Program-made: the position numbers and the translations under genes
Shown: in pieces, positions 1-7,945 of the stretch
Position numbering within the stretch: the stretch's first letter is position 1
How the letters are laid out: the number at the start of each line of letters is the position of its first letter
Source: Moritella marina ATCC 15381
GTDB lineage: Bacteria; Pseudomonadota; Gammaproteobacteria; Enterobacterales; Moritellaceae
Direction: 5' to 3'
Assembly (NCBI RefSeq): GCF_008931805.1
Contig: NZ_CP044399.1
Coordinates: 1,860,001 to 1,924,000, forward strand
DNA length: 64,000 nt
Notes under the pieces: generated by a model
What the model was told of the DNA's origin: nothing
Databases searched by the model: none
What the model saw: the letters and a program-made list of their open reading frames with translations, nothing else

Positions 1-163
1 CGGTAGCATTTTCTGGACACGGTATTTCGACAATCGCTTTGGCCGTTTCCATCGATACCATTAACTGGTCAGCAACAACCACATCTCCAGGTTTAACAAA
101 CCATTCAACAATCTCGGCTTCGGGTAAACCTTCCCCTAAATCAGGTAATTTGAATATATGCAT
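1..163 (-). CDS. bkdB: Branched-chain 2-oxoacid dehydrogenase E2 (dihydrolipoamide acyltransferase), N-terminal fragment
   Basis: Only the first 54 residues lie in the window; the gene runs off the left edge. They form the start of a lipoyl domain: the chain opens MHIFKLPDLGEGLPEAEIVE and contains METAKAIVEIP, in which the lysine of ETAKA is the expected lipoylation site. E2 takes the acyl group made by E1 onto its lipoyl arm and transfers it to CoA. The ATG overlaps the stop of the E1beta gene by one base (TAATG), so translation is probably coupled. A pyruvate dehydrogenase E2 would look the same over this stretch; the branched-chain assignment comes from the upstream leucine dehydrogenase. 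Confidence 0.85.
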   Translation of the reverse strand, partial: MHIFKLPDLGEGLPEAEIVEWFVKPGDVVVADQLMVSMETAKAIVEIPCPENAT

Positions 164-1140
164 TAGAACTCCATGACATTATTAACGGCGGTAACAATTC
201 GCTCCACACTGGGCATATAGTATTTTTCCATTTTAGCCAACGGCATGATGGTATCGTAGCCGCTTACCCGCATGACAGGGGCTAATAATGTCATCAGCCC
301 TTCCTCTGCAATAATGGCAGCTATTTCGGATGCAACCCCACCACTACGCGGCGCTTCTGAGACAATGACGCAACGACCCGTTTTCGCTATCGAGCTCAAT
401 ATCGTGGTTTTATCTATCGGTTTTATACAAGCAAGATCAATTACTTCTGCAGATATATTACGTTCAGCCAATTGTTCTGCTGCTTGCAAGGTTTCATATA
501 ACATCGCCCCCCAGCTGACTAGCGTGACATCGCTACCCTCACGCAAGGTAAAGCAAACATCTAACGGTAAGGCTTGGCCATTATTGTCAACGGATTCAGT
601 CTGCAAACGATAAATGCGTTTCGGTTCTAAAAACACCACAGGATCAGGATCGCGGATAGCAGCAAGTAGCAAGCCATAAGCGCGAGCTGGAGAAGAAGGG
701 ATGACAACACGTATACCAGGTATATGAGCAAAAATAGCTTCGGTACTTTCGCTATGATGTTCCGGTGCATGAATACCACCACCGTATGGAGCACGCAGTA
801 CCATAGGGCAGGTTAAACGGCCACGGGTACGATTACGCATCCGTCCTGCGTGACATAAGAACTGATCGAAAGCGGCATAAATAAACCCCATAAATTGAAT
901 TTCGACCACAGGCTTCATACCTTGAGCTGCTAACCCAATAGCCATACCGCTTATCAGTGATTCAGCCAATGGTGTATCAATCACCCGATCACGACCAAAT
1001 TCAGCCTGTAATCCTTCTGTCGCGCGGAAAACACCGCCATTAGCACCCACATCCTCACCCAGCACTATCACGTCTTTATCTTCAGTCATGGCATCAAACA
1101 AAGCATGATTGACCCCATCAATAAGTGTCATGTCCTTCAT
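163..1140 (-). CDS. bkdA2: 2-oxoisovalerate (branched-chain 2-oxoacid) dehydrogenase E1 beta subunit
   Basis: This 325-residue protein matches the transketolase-like pyrimidine-binding plus C-terminal domain layout of E1beta subunits. Visible signatures are VLGEDVGANGGVFRAT near residue 30, DTPLAESLISGMAIGLA near 55-70, and VVFLEPKRIYR near 170. With E1alpha it forms the ThDP-dependent alpha2beta2 decarboxylase that acts on the oxoacids of leucine, isoleucine and valine. Its ATG overlaps the E1alpha stop by four bases (ATGA), and its own stop overlaps the E2 start. Some databases would label such proteins pyruvate dehydrogenase E1beta; leucine dehydrogenase as first gene of the operon favours branched-chain substrates. 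Confidence 0.88.
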   Translation of the reverse strand: MKDMTLIDGVNHALFDAMTEDKDVIVLGEDVGANGGVFRATEGLQAEFGRDRVIDTPLAESLISGMAIGLAAQGMKPVVEIQFMGFIYAAFDQFLCHAGRMRNRTRGRLTCPMVLRAPYGGGIHAPEHHSESTEAIFAHIPGIRVVIPSSPARAYGLLLAAIRDPDPVVFLEPKRIYRLQTESVDNNGQALPLDVCFTLREGSDVTLVSWGAMLYETLQAAEQLAERNISAEVIDLACIKPIDKTTILSSIAKTGRCVIVSEAPRSGGVASEIAAIIAEEGLMTLLAPVMRVSGYDTIMPLAKMEKYYMPSVERIVTAVNNVMEF

Positions 1141-2243
1141 TTTTCACCTTCCTGTAATATCGTATTTTGCACTTGCGCTAATTGATCCAAATAATGATCA
1201 GGCAAGGTTTCATACAAATACTCAAACATGGTCGCTGGTGATGCCGGCGGAATAGCAAGATAACGAGCTACCGCAGCATCAATTTCATCACTACACGCTT
1301 TTTCGAGCTGTTCGATACCCGCGTTATCAATGATCATTTCATTCAAGAGCAAACTGCGCAGTCGTGCCATAGGCTCTTTTTGCCAAGCCTCACCCACATT
1401 ATCCACATCGCGATAACGAGAAGCATCATCAGCAGTAGTATGGTCGGATAAACGATAAGAAATAGTTTCAATAAGGTGAGGACCTTTCCCTTCCCTTGCT
1501 CGGTCGATGGCGGCTTTAATTTTGAGGTAACATGCAATCACGTCATTACCGTCTACTTGCTCGCAACTAACCCCACCAGCGATAGCTTTTTGCGCTAAGG
1601 TTTCACAGCTTGATTGTTCATCACGTGGTAAAGAAATAGCCCACTGATTATTATTGATAATGAATACCAAGGGCAGTTCCCATACACCTGCCGCATTAAC
1701 GGATTCATAAAAATCACCTTTTGATGTTGCACCATCACCGCACACCACCACTGCAACACGCGGTTCACGGCGTAATTTCATGGCATAGCTGATTCCCACT
1801 GCATGACAACACTGACTCGCGATAGGAATAGTACAAGGCATGTCTTCACGCGGCCCTTGAAAGTCCATTCCGCGTTCATCGCCACCCCAATACATCAAGA
1901 TCTCTTCAGGTTTGACCCCGCGAATAAGTACCGCAGCCGTTTCTCGGTAAGCCTGAATAAAGACATCTTCTTCCCGCATAGCTTTACCAATCGCCGCTCC
2001 AACGGCCTCTTGACCAAGACAAGACGCATAAGTACCAAGACGACCAGTACGTTGCAGCGCAATCGCCTTACAATCAAAAGTACGGGTGAATAGCATCCAG
2101 CGATAAAATTCAACTAGTAATTCGCTACTCACCCCCGCAACAGAAAAGTGCTTTAAAGATTCAGATAATCGACCTGTTTCATCCAGATATTGGGTATAAC
2201 CAACACGGAAGGTATTTTCAGCTTGCTGTTTATTTATGCTCAT
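1137..2243 (-). CDS. bkdA1: 2-oxoisovalerate (branched-chain 2-oxoacid) dehydrogenase E1 alpha subunit
   Basis: This is a ThDP-binding E1alpha subunit of about 368 residues. The ThDP/Mg motif is visible as GDGATSKGDFYE near residue 170, followed about 25 residues later by NNNQWAIS; the phosphorylation-loop-like region YRLSDHTTADDASRYR lies near 265-280. Two in-frame ATGs exist, at 2249 and 2243. A GGAG sequence abuts the first with no spacing but sits six bases before the second, so I choose 2243. With either start the gene overlaps the leucine dehydrogenase reading frame by about 14-20 bases. It works with E1beta and E2 in the branched-chain dehydrogenase complex. Confidence 0.88.
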   Translation of the reverse strand: MSINKQQAENTFRVGYTQYLDETGRLSESLKHFSVAGVSSELLVEFYRWMLFTRTFDCKAIALQRTGRLGTYASCLGQEAVGAAIGKAMREEDVFIQAYRETAAVLIRGVKPEEILMYWGGDERGMDFQGPREDMPCTIPIASQCCHAVGISYAMKLRREPRVAVVVCGDGATSKGDFYESVNAAGVWELPLVFIINNNQWAISLPRDEQSSCETLAQKAIAGGVSCEQVDGNDVIACYLKIKAAIDRAREGKGPHLIETISYRLSDHTTADDASRYRDVDNVGEAWQKEPMARLRSLLLNEMIIDNAGIEQLEKACSDEIDAAVARYLAIPPASPATMFEYLYETLPDHYLDQLAQVQNTILQEGEK

Positions 2244-3345
2244 ACTCATCTCCGGAAAGTGGTTCCATCAATATCTGTTCAGCCAAAGCATTCGCAACAT
2301 CAACTGTTGAACGATTTTGTTGCTCTGCTTGCCTAAATATAGCCAATAATGTGTCATACAATGCCGCCAATTTATGTTGCACAACATCTGGTTTGTTCAG
2401 ATAGGATATTTGTAATACACCGCCTGAGTTGATGACATAATCAGGTGCGTAGAGGATATTTTTAGCCGCTAATGTAGCAGCCAGGTCAAGACTCTGAAGC
2501 TGGTTATTAGCAGAACCGGCAATAATAGACGTATTTAGCCGTGCGATAGTATTCGGATTTATAACTTGGCCTAAAGCACAGGGTGAAAATACATCGCAAT
2601 CGACCGCATAAAGATCATCTCCAGTGACAATATCTGCACCAAATTCTGCAACAAGTCGTTGCGTTGCTTGCATATTAGGATCTGCAGCCGTTAGTTTAGC
2701 GCCATCATGATGTAGTAACTTAGCTAACGCATACCCCACGTTGCCGACCCCTTGGATCGCAATATGTAAACCAGTAAGTGAGTCTCGTTGCAGCTTAAAT
2801 TTTACCGCGGCTTTAATGCCGTAATAGACCCCCTTCGCTGTATGCGGAGATGGATCACCGGAGGCCAACCCAGCGGTCGTTGTACACATCACATGGTCAG
2901 TTTGACTGGCTATCACATCCATATCTGCAATCGTCGTACCACTATCCATCGCGGTGATATAGCGTCCATTGAGACTCTCGACAAACCGACCAAACGAGGC
3001 AAACAGCGCCTTACGATCTGTTAAGTGTTTAGGCTTTAAGATAACAGCTTTACCGCCGCCAAAGGGTAATTTATTAATGGCTGTTTTATAACTCATCCCG
3101 GCCGCTAAACAGCAGGCATCCTTAACAGCAGCATATGTAGAGGGGTAATCAATTATTCGACAACCACCAATAGCGGGCCCTAACTTGGTACTGTGGATAG
3201 CGATAATTGCTTGTAATTGCGTTTCTGGGTCTCGCCAAAAGTGTACATCGCTGAATGGGTACTGCTCAGCCATGTCAAATAGATCTATCGACTCTTGCGA
3301 TTTTTCCGACGCTTGCGATTTTTCAGAATCTATATAGCTTGCCAT
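2230..3345 (-). CDS. ldh: Leucine (branched-chain amino acid) dehydrogenase, Glu/Leu/Phe/Val dehydrogenase family
   Basis: NAD-dependent oxidative deaminase that turns leucine, valine or isoleucine into the 2-oxoacids used by the dehydrogenase encoded just downstream. The LGPAIGGCRI segment, the catalytic-lysine motif KLPFGGGKAVI near residue 90 and the Rossmann motif IQGVGNVGYALAKLL near 195-210 fit the leucine dehydrogenase branch. The 371-residue protein has about 20 extra N-terminal residues compared with Bacillus-type enzymes, carrying a SEKSQA/SEKSQE duplication made by an 18-bp tandem repeat. A GGAG sits eight bases before the ATG at 3345. It is the first gene of the operon and its end overlaps E1alpha. 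Confidence 0.9.
   Translation of the reverse strand: MASYIDSEKSQASEKSQESIDLFDMAEQYPFSDVHFWRDPETQLQAIIAIHSTKLGPAIGGCRIIDYPSTYAAVKDACCLAAGMSYKTAINKLPFGGGKAVILKPKHLTDRKALFASFGRFVESLNGRYITAMDSGTTIADMDVIASQTDHVMCTTTAGLASGDPSPHTAKGVYYGIKAAVKFKLQRDSLTGLHIAIQGVGNVGYALAKLLHHDGAKLTAADPNMQATQRLVAEFGADIVTGDDLYAVDCDVFSPCALGQVINPNTIARLNTSIIAGSANNQLQSLDLAATLAAKNILYAPDYVINSGGVLQISYLNKPDVVQHKLAALYDTLLAIFRQAEQQNRSTVDVANALAEQILMEPLSGDEYEHK
3294..3329. repeat. 18-bp tandem repeat inside the leucine dehydrogenase N-terminus
   Basis: Two adjacent 18-base copies (3294-3311 and 3312-3329) share CTTGCGATTTTTC and keep the reading frame. They encode a duplicated SEKSQ block in the N-terminal extension of leucine dehydrogenase. 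A copy-number change would add or remove six residues without a frameshift. Confidence 0.8.
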
Positions 3346-3391
3346 GAACGATTCTCCAACCTTAGGTTGTGAATACCCTGAAGACGCACAG

Positions 3392-3655
3392 TTAATTAGA
3401 TTTTAAGTCGTTGGGTATACAGGAGGTTACTCTATGAATAACTATAGACACGATACACAACAGTGCCCATGACCAGATAGGCGATATTGACGAATAGAGA
3501 AAAAATAATAAGAAATAGAGACCTATATTCAATAAACTGAACGCAATCTCGTGCCATAGCTGAATGGATTGATATATCGAGAACTCAGGAGGACTTGGAG
3601 ATAGTGAGATAGGAATGATTAAATAGAAAAAAGCAAAGAGTCGAAAATAAATCAA
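3392..3655 (-). CDS. Doubtful small hydrophobic protein
   Basis: An open frame of 87 codons ends 46 bases upstream of leucine dehydrogenase on the same strand. The product would be rich in Phe, Leu, Ile and Ser with two or three hydrophobic stretches. I recognise no family. There is no convincing SD before the ATG and the frame lies in an AT-rich spacer where such frames arise by chance, so I regard it as unlikely to be a gene. Confidence 0.15.
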   Translation of the reverse strand: MIYFRLFAFFYLIIPISLSPSPPEFSIYQSIQLWHEIAFSLLNIGLYFLLFFLYSSISPIWSWALLCIVSIVIHRVTSCIPNDLKSN

Positions 3656-3774
3656 AAAGTCACATTAATGCAATTTAATACACCAAAATTTAACACCTTA
3701 ATGAACATTTACGCTGCAATATACGTATTTTGATTAAATAACAAACTAACAATGGTAATACAAACAAAATATAC

Positions 3775-3789
3775 GCCCTTCGGGCTTTT
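3775..3789 (+). terminator. Short orphan hairpin followed by T-run
   Basis: GCCC at 3775-3778 and GGGC at 3782-3785 form a tight stem with a TTC loop, followed by TTTTA. No plus-strand gene ends nearby, so it could end a small leader RNA upstream of the transporter or be a chance hairpin. The stem is only four GC pairs. Confidence 0.3.
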
Positions 3790-3850
3790 AATAATACGAT
3801 AAAACTGTTCTACTTGTCACCAATCTCATTAAAATCTAATTTTAGCTATG

Positions 3851-3868
3851 TGTACACATAAGTTTACA
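3851..3868 (+). promoter_or_regulatory. TyrR-like box overlapping the probable promoter of the NSS transporter
   Basis: TGTACA, six bases, TTTACA matches the TyrR consensus TGTAAA-N6-TTTACA at 11 of 12 positions, including the key G and C. Downstream, TG-G-TATATG at 3881-3889 looks like an extended -10, which puts the box over the -35 region, the position expected for repression by tyrosine-loaded TyrR. The box begins inside a 14-bp perfect palindrome, TATGTGTACACATA (3847-3860). Confidence 0.55.
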
Positions 3869-3939
3869 CCCTCTTATGTCTGGTATATGTTCAGCAAAAT
3901 TATTCACTAACTCGACAAGATATACGTTGGAAATAAATA

Positions 3940-5274
3940 ATGGCAACAGGTTCAAGAGCACAGTTTTCGTCTAAATTCGGCTTCATCATGGCTGCAGCAG
4001 GTTCTGCAGTTGGTGTAGGTAATATTTGGGGTTTCCCAACACAAGCAGCAAGTAATGGCGGCGCAGTCTTTTTACTTGTTTATCTATTAATGGTATTTGT
4101 TTTAGCCTATCCATTATTGGTTGCTGAATTAACCATTGGTCGTCATGGTCAAGCAAACCCGATCAAATCAATCCAGTCTATTTGGCCAAAACAAAAAATT
4201 GCTGCTGCGGGCTTAGGTATCGCGGGCATGGTTGCGGTATCGTTAATCTTAAGCTTCTACGGTATTGTTGCGGGTTGGTTGTTAGGTTCATTATTTGCCC
4301 CTATTTTCTCATTACTTGGTCTTGAAAGTGCAGCGACTTGGGTTGAATCATTCAGTACAGAACGTAACTTAGTGATGATGGTATTGTTCATGCTCATCAC
4401 GATACGCGTAGTGAGAAGTGGCGTTACTGATGGTATCGAACGCTGGTCATCACGCTTAATGCCGATGTTATTCGTATTATTTGGCCTAATGACTGCTTAC
4501 ATCTTAACGCAAGACGGCGCAAGTGATGGTCTGGCTATGTACCTTATCCCTGATTTTTCACACTTAAGTTCAGACTTAGTGATCAGCGCGATGGGTCAAG
4601 CATTCTTCTCATTATCTTTGGGTGTATGCTCAATGATGGTTTACGGTTCATACCTAAGCAAGAATACCAACATTCCAAAAACAGCGGCACAAGTTGCGTT
4701 AATTGATACCGGTGTTGCATTCGCTGCAGGCCTATTAATTCTACCAGCTATGTTCGTTGCTCAACATAACGGTGTTGAGATCTATGATGCTTCAGGCGCG
4801 TTATTAAGCTCTGATACGTTAGTATTCACAGTATTACCTGCCATGTTCGATACGATGGGTAGCACAGGTATTATCATTAGCATCTTATTCTTCGTACTTA
4901 TGGTTATTGCGGCATTAACATCATCGATCTCGATGTTAGAAGTACCAGTATCATGTGCAATGGAAGAATTAAACAAAGAACGTAACACGGTTGTTTGGTG
5001 GATTGGCGGTATCATCACGTTAGTATCTGCAATCATCGTATTTAACTTCGGCGACTTGTTTGGTTTAGTCATTACAGCTACAACTGTTTATGCACAGCCT
5101 ATCTTAGCGTTAATCTTTGCATTACTTGTAGGTTGGGTATGGCGTCGTGATCAACTGCTTACTGAAATTAAGCAAGGTAACCCAGAACTTGAACAAGGGT
5201 TATTCTGGAAAATCTGGCCTTGGTATGTTCGTGTTGTATGTCCTGCACTCATCATCTTAGTATTAGCGTCATAA
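3940..5274 (+). CDS. Na+-dependent transporter, neurotransmitter:sodium symporter (NSS/SNF) family
   Basis: The 444-residue inner-membrane protein shows the NSS hallmark in its first helix region, with GSAVGVGNIWGFP at about residues 21-33 (unwound TM1 with Na+ and substrate sites), followed by ten or eleven further hydrophobic helices. ELTIGRHGQANP after TM2 is also typical. Bacterial members such as TnaT, Tyt1 and MhsT import aromatic or hydrophobic amino acids with Na+. A TyrR-like box 70 bases upstream suggests an aromatic amino acid, probably tyrosine or tryptophan, as substrate; that is inference. It is a single-gene unit closed by a strong hairpin terminator. Confidence 0.9.
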   Translation: MATGSRAQFSSKFGFIMAAAGSAVGVGNIWGFPTQAASNGGAVFLLVYLLMVFVLAYPLLVAELTIGRHGQANPIKSIQSIWPKQKIAAAGLGIAGMVAVSLILSFYGIVAGWLLGSLFAPIFSLLGLESAATWVESFSTERNLVMMVLFMLITIRVVRSGVTDGIERWSSRLMPMLFVLFGLMTAYILTQDGASDGLAMYLIPDFSHLSSDLVISAMGQAFFSLSLGVCSMMVYGSYLSKNTNIPKTAAQVALIDTGVAFAAGLLILPAMFVAQHNGVEIYDASGALLSSDTLVFTVLPAMFDTMGSTGIIISILFFVLMVIAALTSSISMLEVPVSCAMEELNKERNTVVWWIGGIITLVSAIIVFNFGDLFGLVITATTVYAQPILALIFALLVGWVWRRDQLLTEIKQGNPELEQGLFWKIWPWYVRVVCPALIILVLAS

Positions 5275-5317
5275 TCTAGCGTTAAGCTGGTATTACGAAA
5301 AGTATTATAAAACGTAT

Positions 5318-5364
5318 GAAAAAAGGCAGCTACTGGATATATTCCACTCGCTGCCTTTTTATTA
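5318..5364. terminator. Rho-independent terminator between convergent genes
   Basis: GGCAGC at 5325-5330 pairs with GCTGCC at 5350-5355, flanked by A-run and T-run, so it can act in both directions. It lies between the NSS transporter and the oppositely transcribed CBS-protein gene. Confidence 0.85.
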
Positions 5365-5399
5365 TCTTCATTCAGTTTTATTATCTACAATTCATGCCT

Positions 5400-5789
5400 T
5401 TACAGTTCGTGTAAAACTAATTCTTTATAACCAATTAAACCCAGAATATCTTCATTCTCAATCACTGGTGCATGAGATAAACTAAAGCGCTCAAACAAAC
5501 GAGCACAATAGCGAATGTCCATTTCTGGCGGAACCGATACAATTGGCTTAGCCATGATTTCATAAATGTTAACGCGATCAGGTGAACGGTCTTTGGCTAA
5601 TACTTGTTTGGCGATATCTGACAGTACCAAAATACCGTATGCGTCATGCTGGTCACGCTTGTTAACAATAATAACCTTAGTATCATGTTCTTTCATTGCT
5701 GTAATAGCTTCACGAACCGTTTGCATTCCGTCCATGCAAATATAGTTTTGTGTCATTACCGCATTGGCTTTAATTACGACTTTACTCAC
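5400..5789 (-). CDS. Two-CBS-domain protein, last gene of the DUF1538/PII module
   Basis: The 129-residue protein is little more than a tandem CBS pair: ANAVMTQNYICMDGMQTVREAI opens the first motif and YEIMAKPIVSVPPEMDIRYCA the second, each followed by the usual IVN/VSD and GLIGYKEL strands. CBS pairs bind adenosyl ligands such as AMP, ATP or SAM and often gate transporters. The start is GTG, and it overlaps the stop of the PII-like gene by four bases (GTGA), with GGAG eight bases upstream, so the two products are translationally coupled. This suggests a stoichiometric sensor pair acting on the membrane proteins encoded upstream. No enzymatic domain is present. Confidence 0.85.
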   Translation of the reverse strand: MSKVVIKANAVMTQNYICMDGMQTVREAITAMKEHDTKVIIVNKRDQHDAYGILVLSDIAKQVLAKDRSPDRVNIYEIMAKPIVSVPPEMDIRYCARLFERFSLSHAPVIENEDILGLIGYKELVLHEL

Positions 5790-6136
5790 AGTTCGTTCTC
5801 CACAGTTTTAGTTAATTGACTGATCTGATGATTAACACCAACAGCATCTTCTACATCGATTTGTACTGCAATACCTGAGCCCGGCTTTTCATCAAACTGA
5901 CCGACTTTGTTAATTTCTTCTAAAATATGTCGACTTAAGTGCTCTTCAACAATAAAGAGTAAAACATCACGCTGCGTTTCTAGCGTTAAACCAAAGAAGG
6001 TTTTCGATTGCTTAAGGCCTTCACCTCGCGCGTTATTAATAATAGTGGCGCCTGTTGCTCCCGCACTGCGCGCTGCATCCATGATACCGTCAGTAATGCC
6101 AGCCTCAACAAAGGCAACGATTAATTTAAAATGCAT
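5786..6136 (-). CDS. PII-like signalling protein (GlnB/GlnK-like fold) of the DUF1538 module
   Basis: This 116-residue protein has the PII pattern: N-terminal strand FKLIVAFVEAGITDGIMDAARSAGATGATI with the TGATI strand before the T-loop, and GSGIAVQIDVEDAVGV where classic PII has the GDGKIFV strand. The segment corresponding to the T-loop (INNARGEGLKQSKTFFG) lacks the canonical Tyr51 context, and the classical C-terminal PROSITE signature is degenerate, so it belongs to the divergent PII-like group rather than being GlnB or GlnK. Known PII proteins bind ATP, ADP, 2-oxoglutarate or cAMP and dock on transporters (AmtB-GlnK, SbtA-SbtB). A TTGGAG SD precedes the ATG. Confidence 0.8.
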   Translation of the reverse strand: MHFKLIVAFVEAGITDGIMDAARSAGATGATIINNARGEGLKQSKTFFGLTLETQRDVLLFIVEEHLSRHILEEINKVGQFDEKPGSGIAVQIDVEDAVGVNHQISQLTKTVENEL

Positions 6137-6221
6137 TTAATTCTCCAACAATTCAAAATTTTACTGTGATTTTTTATTACTATTACGATCGTTACAGTTA
6201 TAACTCGTCACTGCTTACAAG

Positions 6222-7031
6222 TTAATCTGTTGCCACTTTTTTATCTCGCGTACTGATCCACTGTGATATTTGTGCGTACGCCATCACCGACATGATCGGG
6301 AATAAACTCGCAAAAGCAATAAGACCAAAACCATCGATAATAGGATTACGCCCAGGTACCGTTTCAGCTAATCCAAGTCCCAACGCCGCAACTAAAGGAA
6401 CCGTTACCGTCGAGGTTGTCACACCACCTGAATCGTAAGCCAAAGGAATAATTAATTTAGGCGCAACAAGCGTTTGCAAAACAACGACGACATAACCCGC
6501 CATGATGTACCAATGAATTGGATCACCAACAACAATCCGATAACAACCGAGTGAAATACCGATAGCTACGCCAAGCGCAACAGATAAACGTAAACCCCAA
6601 ATACCAATTGAGCCACCTGATACTTCATTCGCTTTAATCGCCACGGCAATCAAAGACGGCTCTGCAATCGTAGTAGCAAAACCAATGAGGAAGGCAAATA
6701 GATATACCCAATAATAATCAGTCCAAACAAGTTCACGGACACTTTCCGTCACGACTTCGACGCTATTAACACTCGCCAGAAAAGTAGGATCTGTTAATTG
6801 CTGCGCCATCAAACGACCCAGCGGAAATAGCGCCCACTCCAAGCCAATTAAAAACAGCGATAAACCGACTAATACCCACAAAAAACCCATTAGTACCCGA
6901 CCTAAATTAGGTAATGGCTTGCGAATAACTGCAAATTGAAAACCAAATAAGATCGCCGCAATCGGTAGTACATCGTGAAATGTAGTGACAATAGTCGAAC
7001 CAATTTGCGCTAACATATCAATAAAGGTCAT
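6222..7031 (-). CDS. DUF1538-type integral membrane protein, second paralogue
   Basis: A very hydrophobic 269-residue protein with about seven membrane segments. Two motif blocks are shared with the paralogue just upstream: [18 protein letters not shown] (about residues 115-132) and [20 protein letters not shown] (about 198-217), then [19 protein letters not shown]. The resemblance between the TTxAEPxLI and GGVTTSTxTVP segments hints at an internal inverted repeat as in secondary transporters, which is my inference. The ATG overlaps the upstream stop by four bases (ATGA). The family has no established function that I know of. A transport role gated by the downstream PII-like and CBS proteins is the simplest reading. 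Confidence 0.8.
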   Translation of the reverse strand: MTFIDMLAQIGSTIVTTFHDVLPIAAILFGFQFAVIRKPLPNLGRVLMGFLWVLVGLSLFLIGLEWALFPLGRLMAQQLTDPTFLASVNSVEVVTESVRELVWTDYYWVYLFAFLIGFATTIAEPSLIAVAIKANEVSGGSIGIWGLRLSVALGVAIGISLGCYRIVVGDPIHWYIMAGYVVVVLQTLVAPKLIIPLAYDSGGVTTSTVTVPLVAALGLGLAETVPGRNPIIDGFGLIAFASLFPIMSVMAYAQISQWISTRDKKVATD

Positions 7032-7768
7032 AGCATCACCATTCCATAAGCCATTACAAAGATCATCGGATTAAGCGACGCTAACGCGATAAGACCAAAA
7101 CCATCAATCATCGGGTTTCGACCTTTGATAGAAGATGCCAGACCAACACCAAGTGCAGTCACTAACGGCACTGTGATCGTCGATGTGGTAACACCGCCCG
7201 AATCATAAGCAATACCAATAATCTCAGGCGGAGCAAACACCGTCATGATCACCACCAGCACATACCCGCCAATGATGAACCACTGTAATGGCCAGCCTTT
7301 GATAATACGCAATACGCCCAGTGCGATAGCAATACCAACACTCAGCGCAACACTCATTCTTAAGCCTTGAGCATAGTCATCCATCGCGACTTGCGTTGTG
7401 CCAATAAGATCACCACTGGCTGCGACTCTCGCCGCTTCCGCTGCCACCGCAATTAATGCTGGTTCGGCCACCGTAGTACCAAAACCAAGACAAAATGCAA
7501 AAATCAATAACCAGCCAACGCTACCTTTACGCGCAAACGCATGCGCCATTGATTCACCAATAGGAAATAACCCTTGTTCTAGGCCATGAATAAAGAAGGT
7601 GAGTCCTAACAGTACAAACAGCACACCAATAAGCAGCTGGCTGACATTCGGCAATGGTTGTTGAATAACCACTAACTGGAAGAATAAGATCACAATAATA
7701 ATGGGAGCAAGATCCCTGATACTGCCCAACATAAATTTTAGTAGGGTTTTAAACGTGTTAACCAACAT
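7028..7768 (-). CDS. DUF1538-type integral membrane protein, first paralogue and first gene of module
   Basis: Paralogue of the next gene, with the same ordered motifs: [61 protein letters not shown] and [19 protein letters not shown]. The longest open frame starts at a GTG (7792), but the ATG at 7768 is preceded directly by AAGGAGG, so I start there (246 residues). That also fits the predicted transcription start at about 7790 downstream of the FNR-type box. The two paralogues probably form a heterodimeric or pseudosymmetric membrane unit, since their reading frames overlap by four bases. Confidence 0.8.
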   Translation of the reverse strand: MLVNTFKTLLKFMLGSIRDLAPIIIVILFFQLVVIQQPLPNVSQLLIGVLFVLLGLTFFIHGLEQGLFPIGESMAHAFARKGSVGWLLIFAFCLGFGTTVAEPALIAVAAEAARVAASGDLIGTTQVAMDDYAQGLRMSVALSVGIAIALGVLRIIKGWPLQWFIIGGYVLVVIMTVFAPPEIIGIAYDSGGVTTSTITVPLVTALGVGLASSIKGRNPMIDGFGLIALASLNPMIFVMAYGMVML

Positions 7769-7796
7769 AGCCTCCTTGATTATATTAATCACGCGG

Positions 7797-7838
7797 ATAC
7801 TAGCCTACTGAAAAAACTAAAAAATTGATCTAAATCAA
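7797..7838 (-). promoter_or_regulatory. FNR-type anaerobic promoter in front of the DUF1538/PII/CBS module
   Basis: TTGAT-CTAA-ATCAA at 7825-7838 is a perfect match to the FNR/ANR consensus TTGAT-N4-ATCAA. On the minus strand a TAGTAT hexamer at 7802-7797 resembles a -10 element. A start seven bases further, at 7790, would place the dyad centre (7831.5) at -41.5, exactly the class II activator position of FNR. The start codon at 7768 then leaves a 22-base leader that includes the SD. Confidence 0.7.
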
Positions 7839-7945
7839 TGAGATTGGAACTAACCCCATAGAGGTGCACTTAACCTTAATAAAACCTTTGGTTAACCTTG
7901 ACATAACAATACAAAACAATAAACATCAATAAAACAGCTGAAGAG

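Larger units (their letters stand above)
3346..3939. other. Divergent intergenic region between leucine dehydrogenase operon and NSS transporter
   Basis: About 590 AT-rich bases. They hold the leader of the leucine dehydrogenase operon, the doubtful small frame at 3392-3655, a short GC hairpin with a T-run at 3775-3789 and the TyrR-like box at 3851-3868. I see no other gene. A perfect AGGAGG at 3421-3426 precedes a 12-codon plus-strand frame starting at 3434, which is too short to support. Confidence 0.6.

Noticed and set aside
3434-3472. Perfect AGGAGG followed by ATG and a 12-codon plus-strand frame
   Set aside because: Far from any downstream gene (3940), too short, and not linked to a visible attenuator; the SD match is probably chance.
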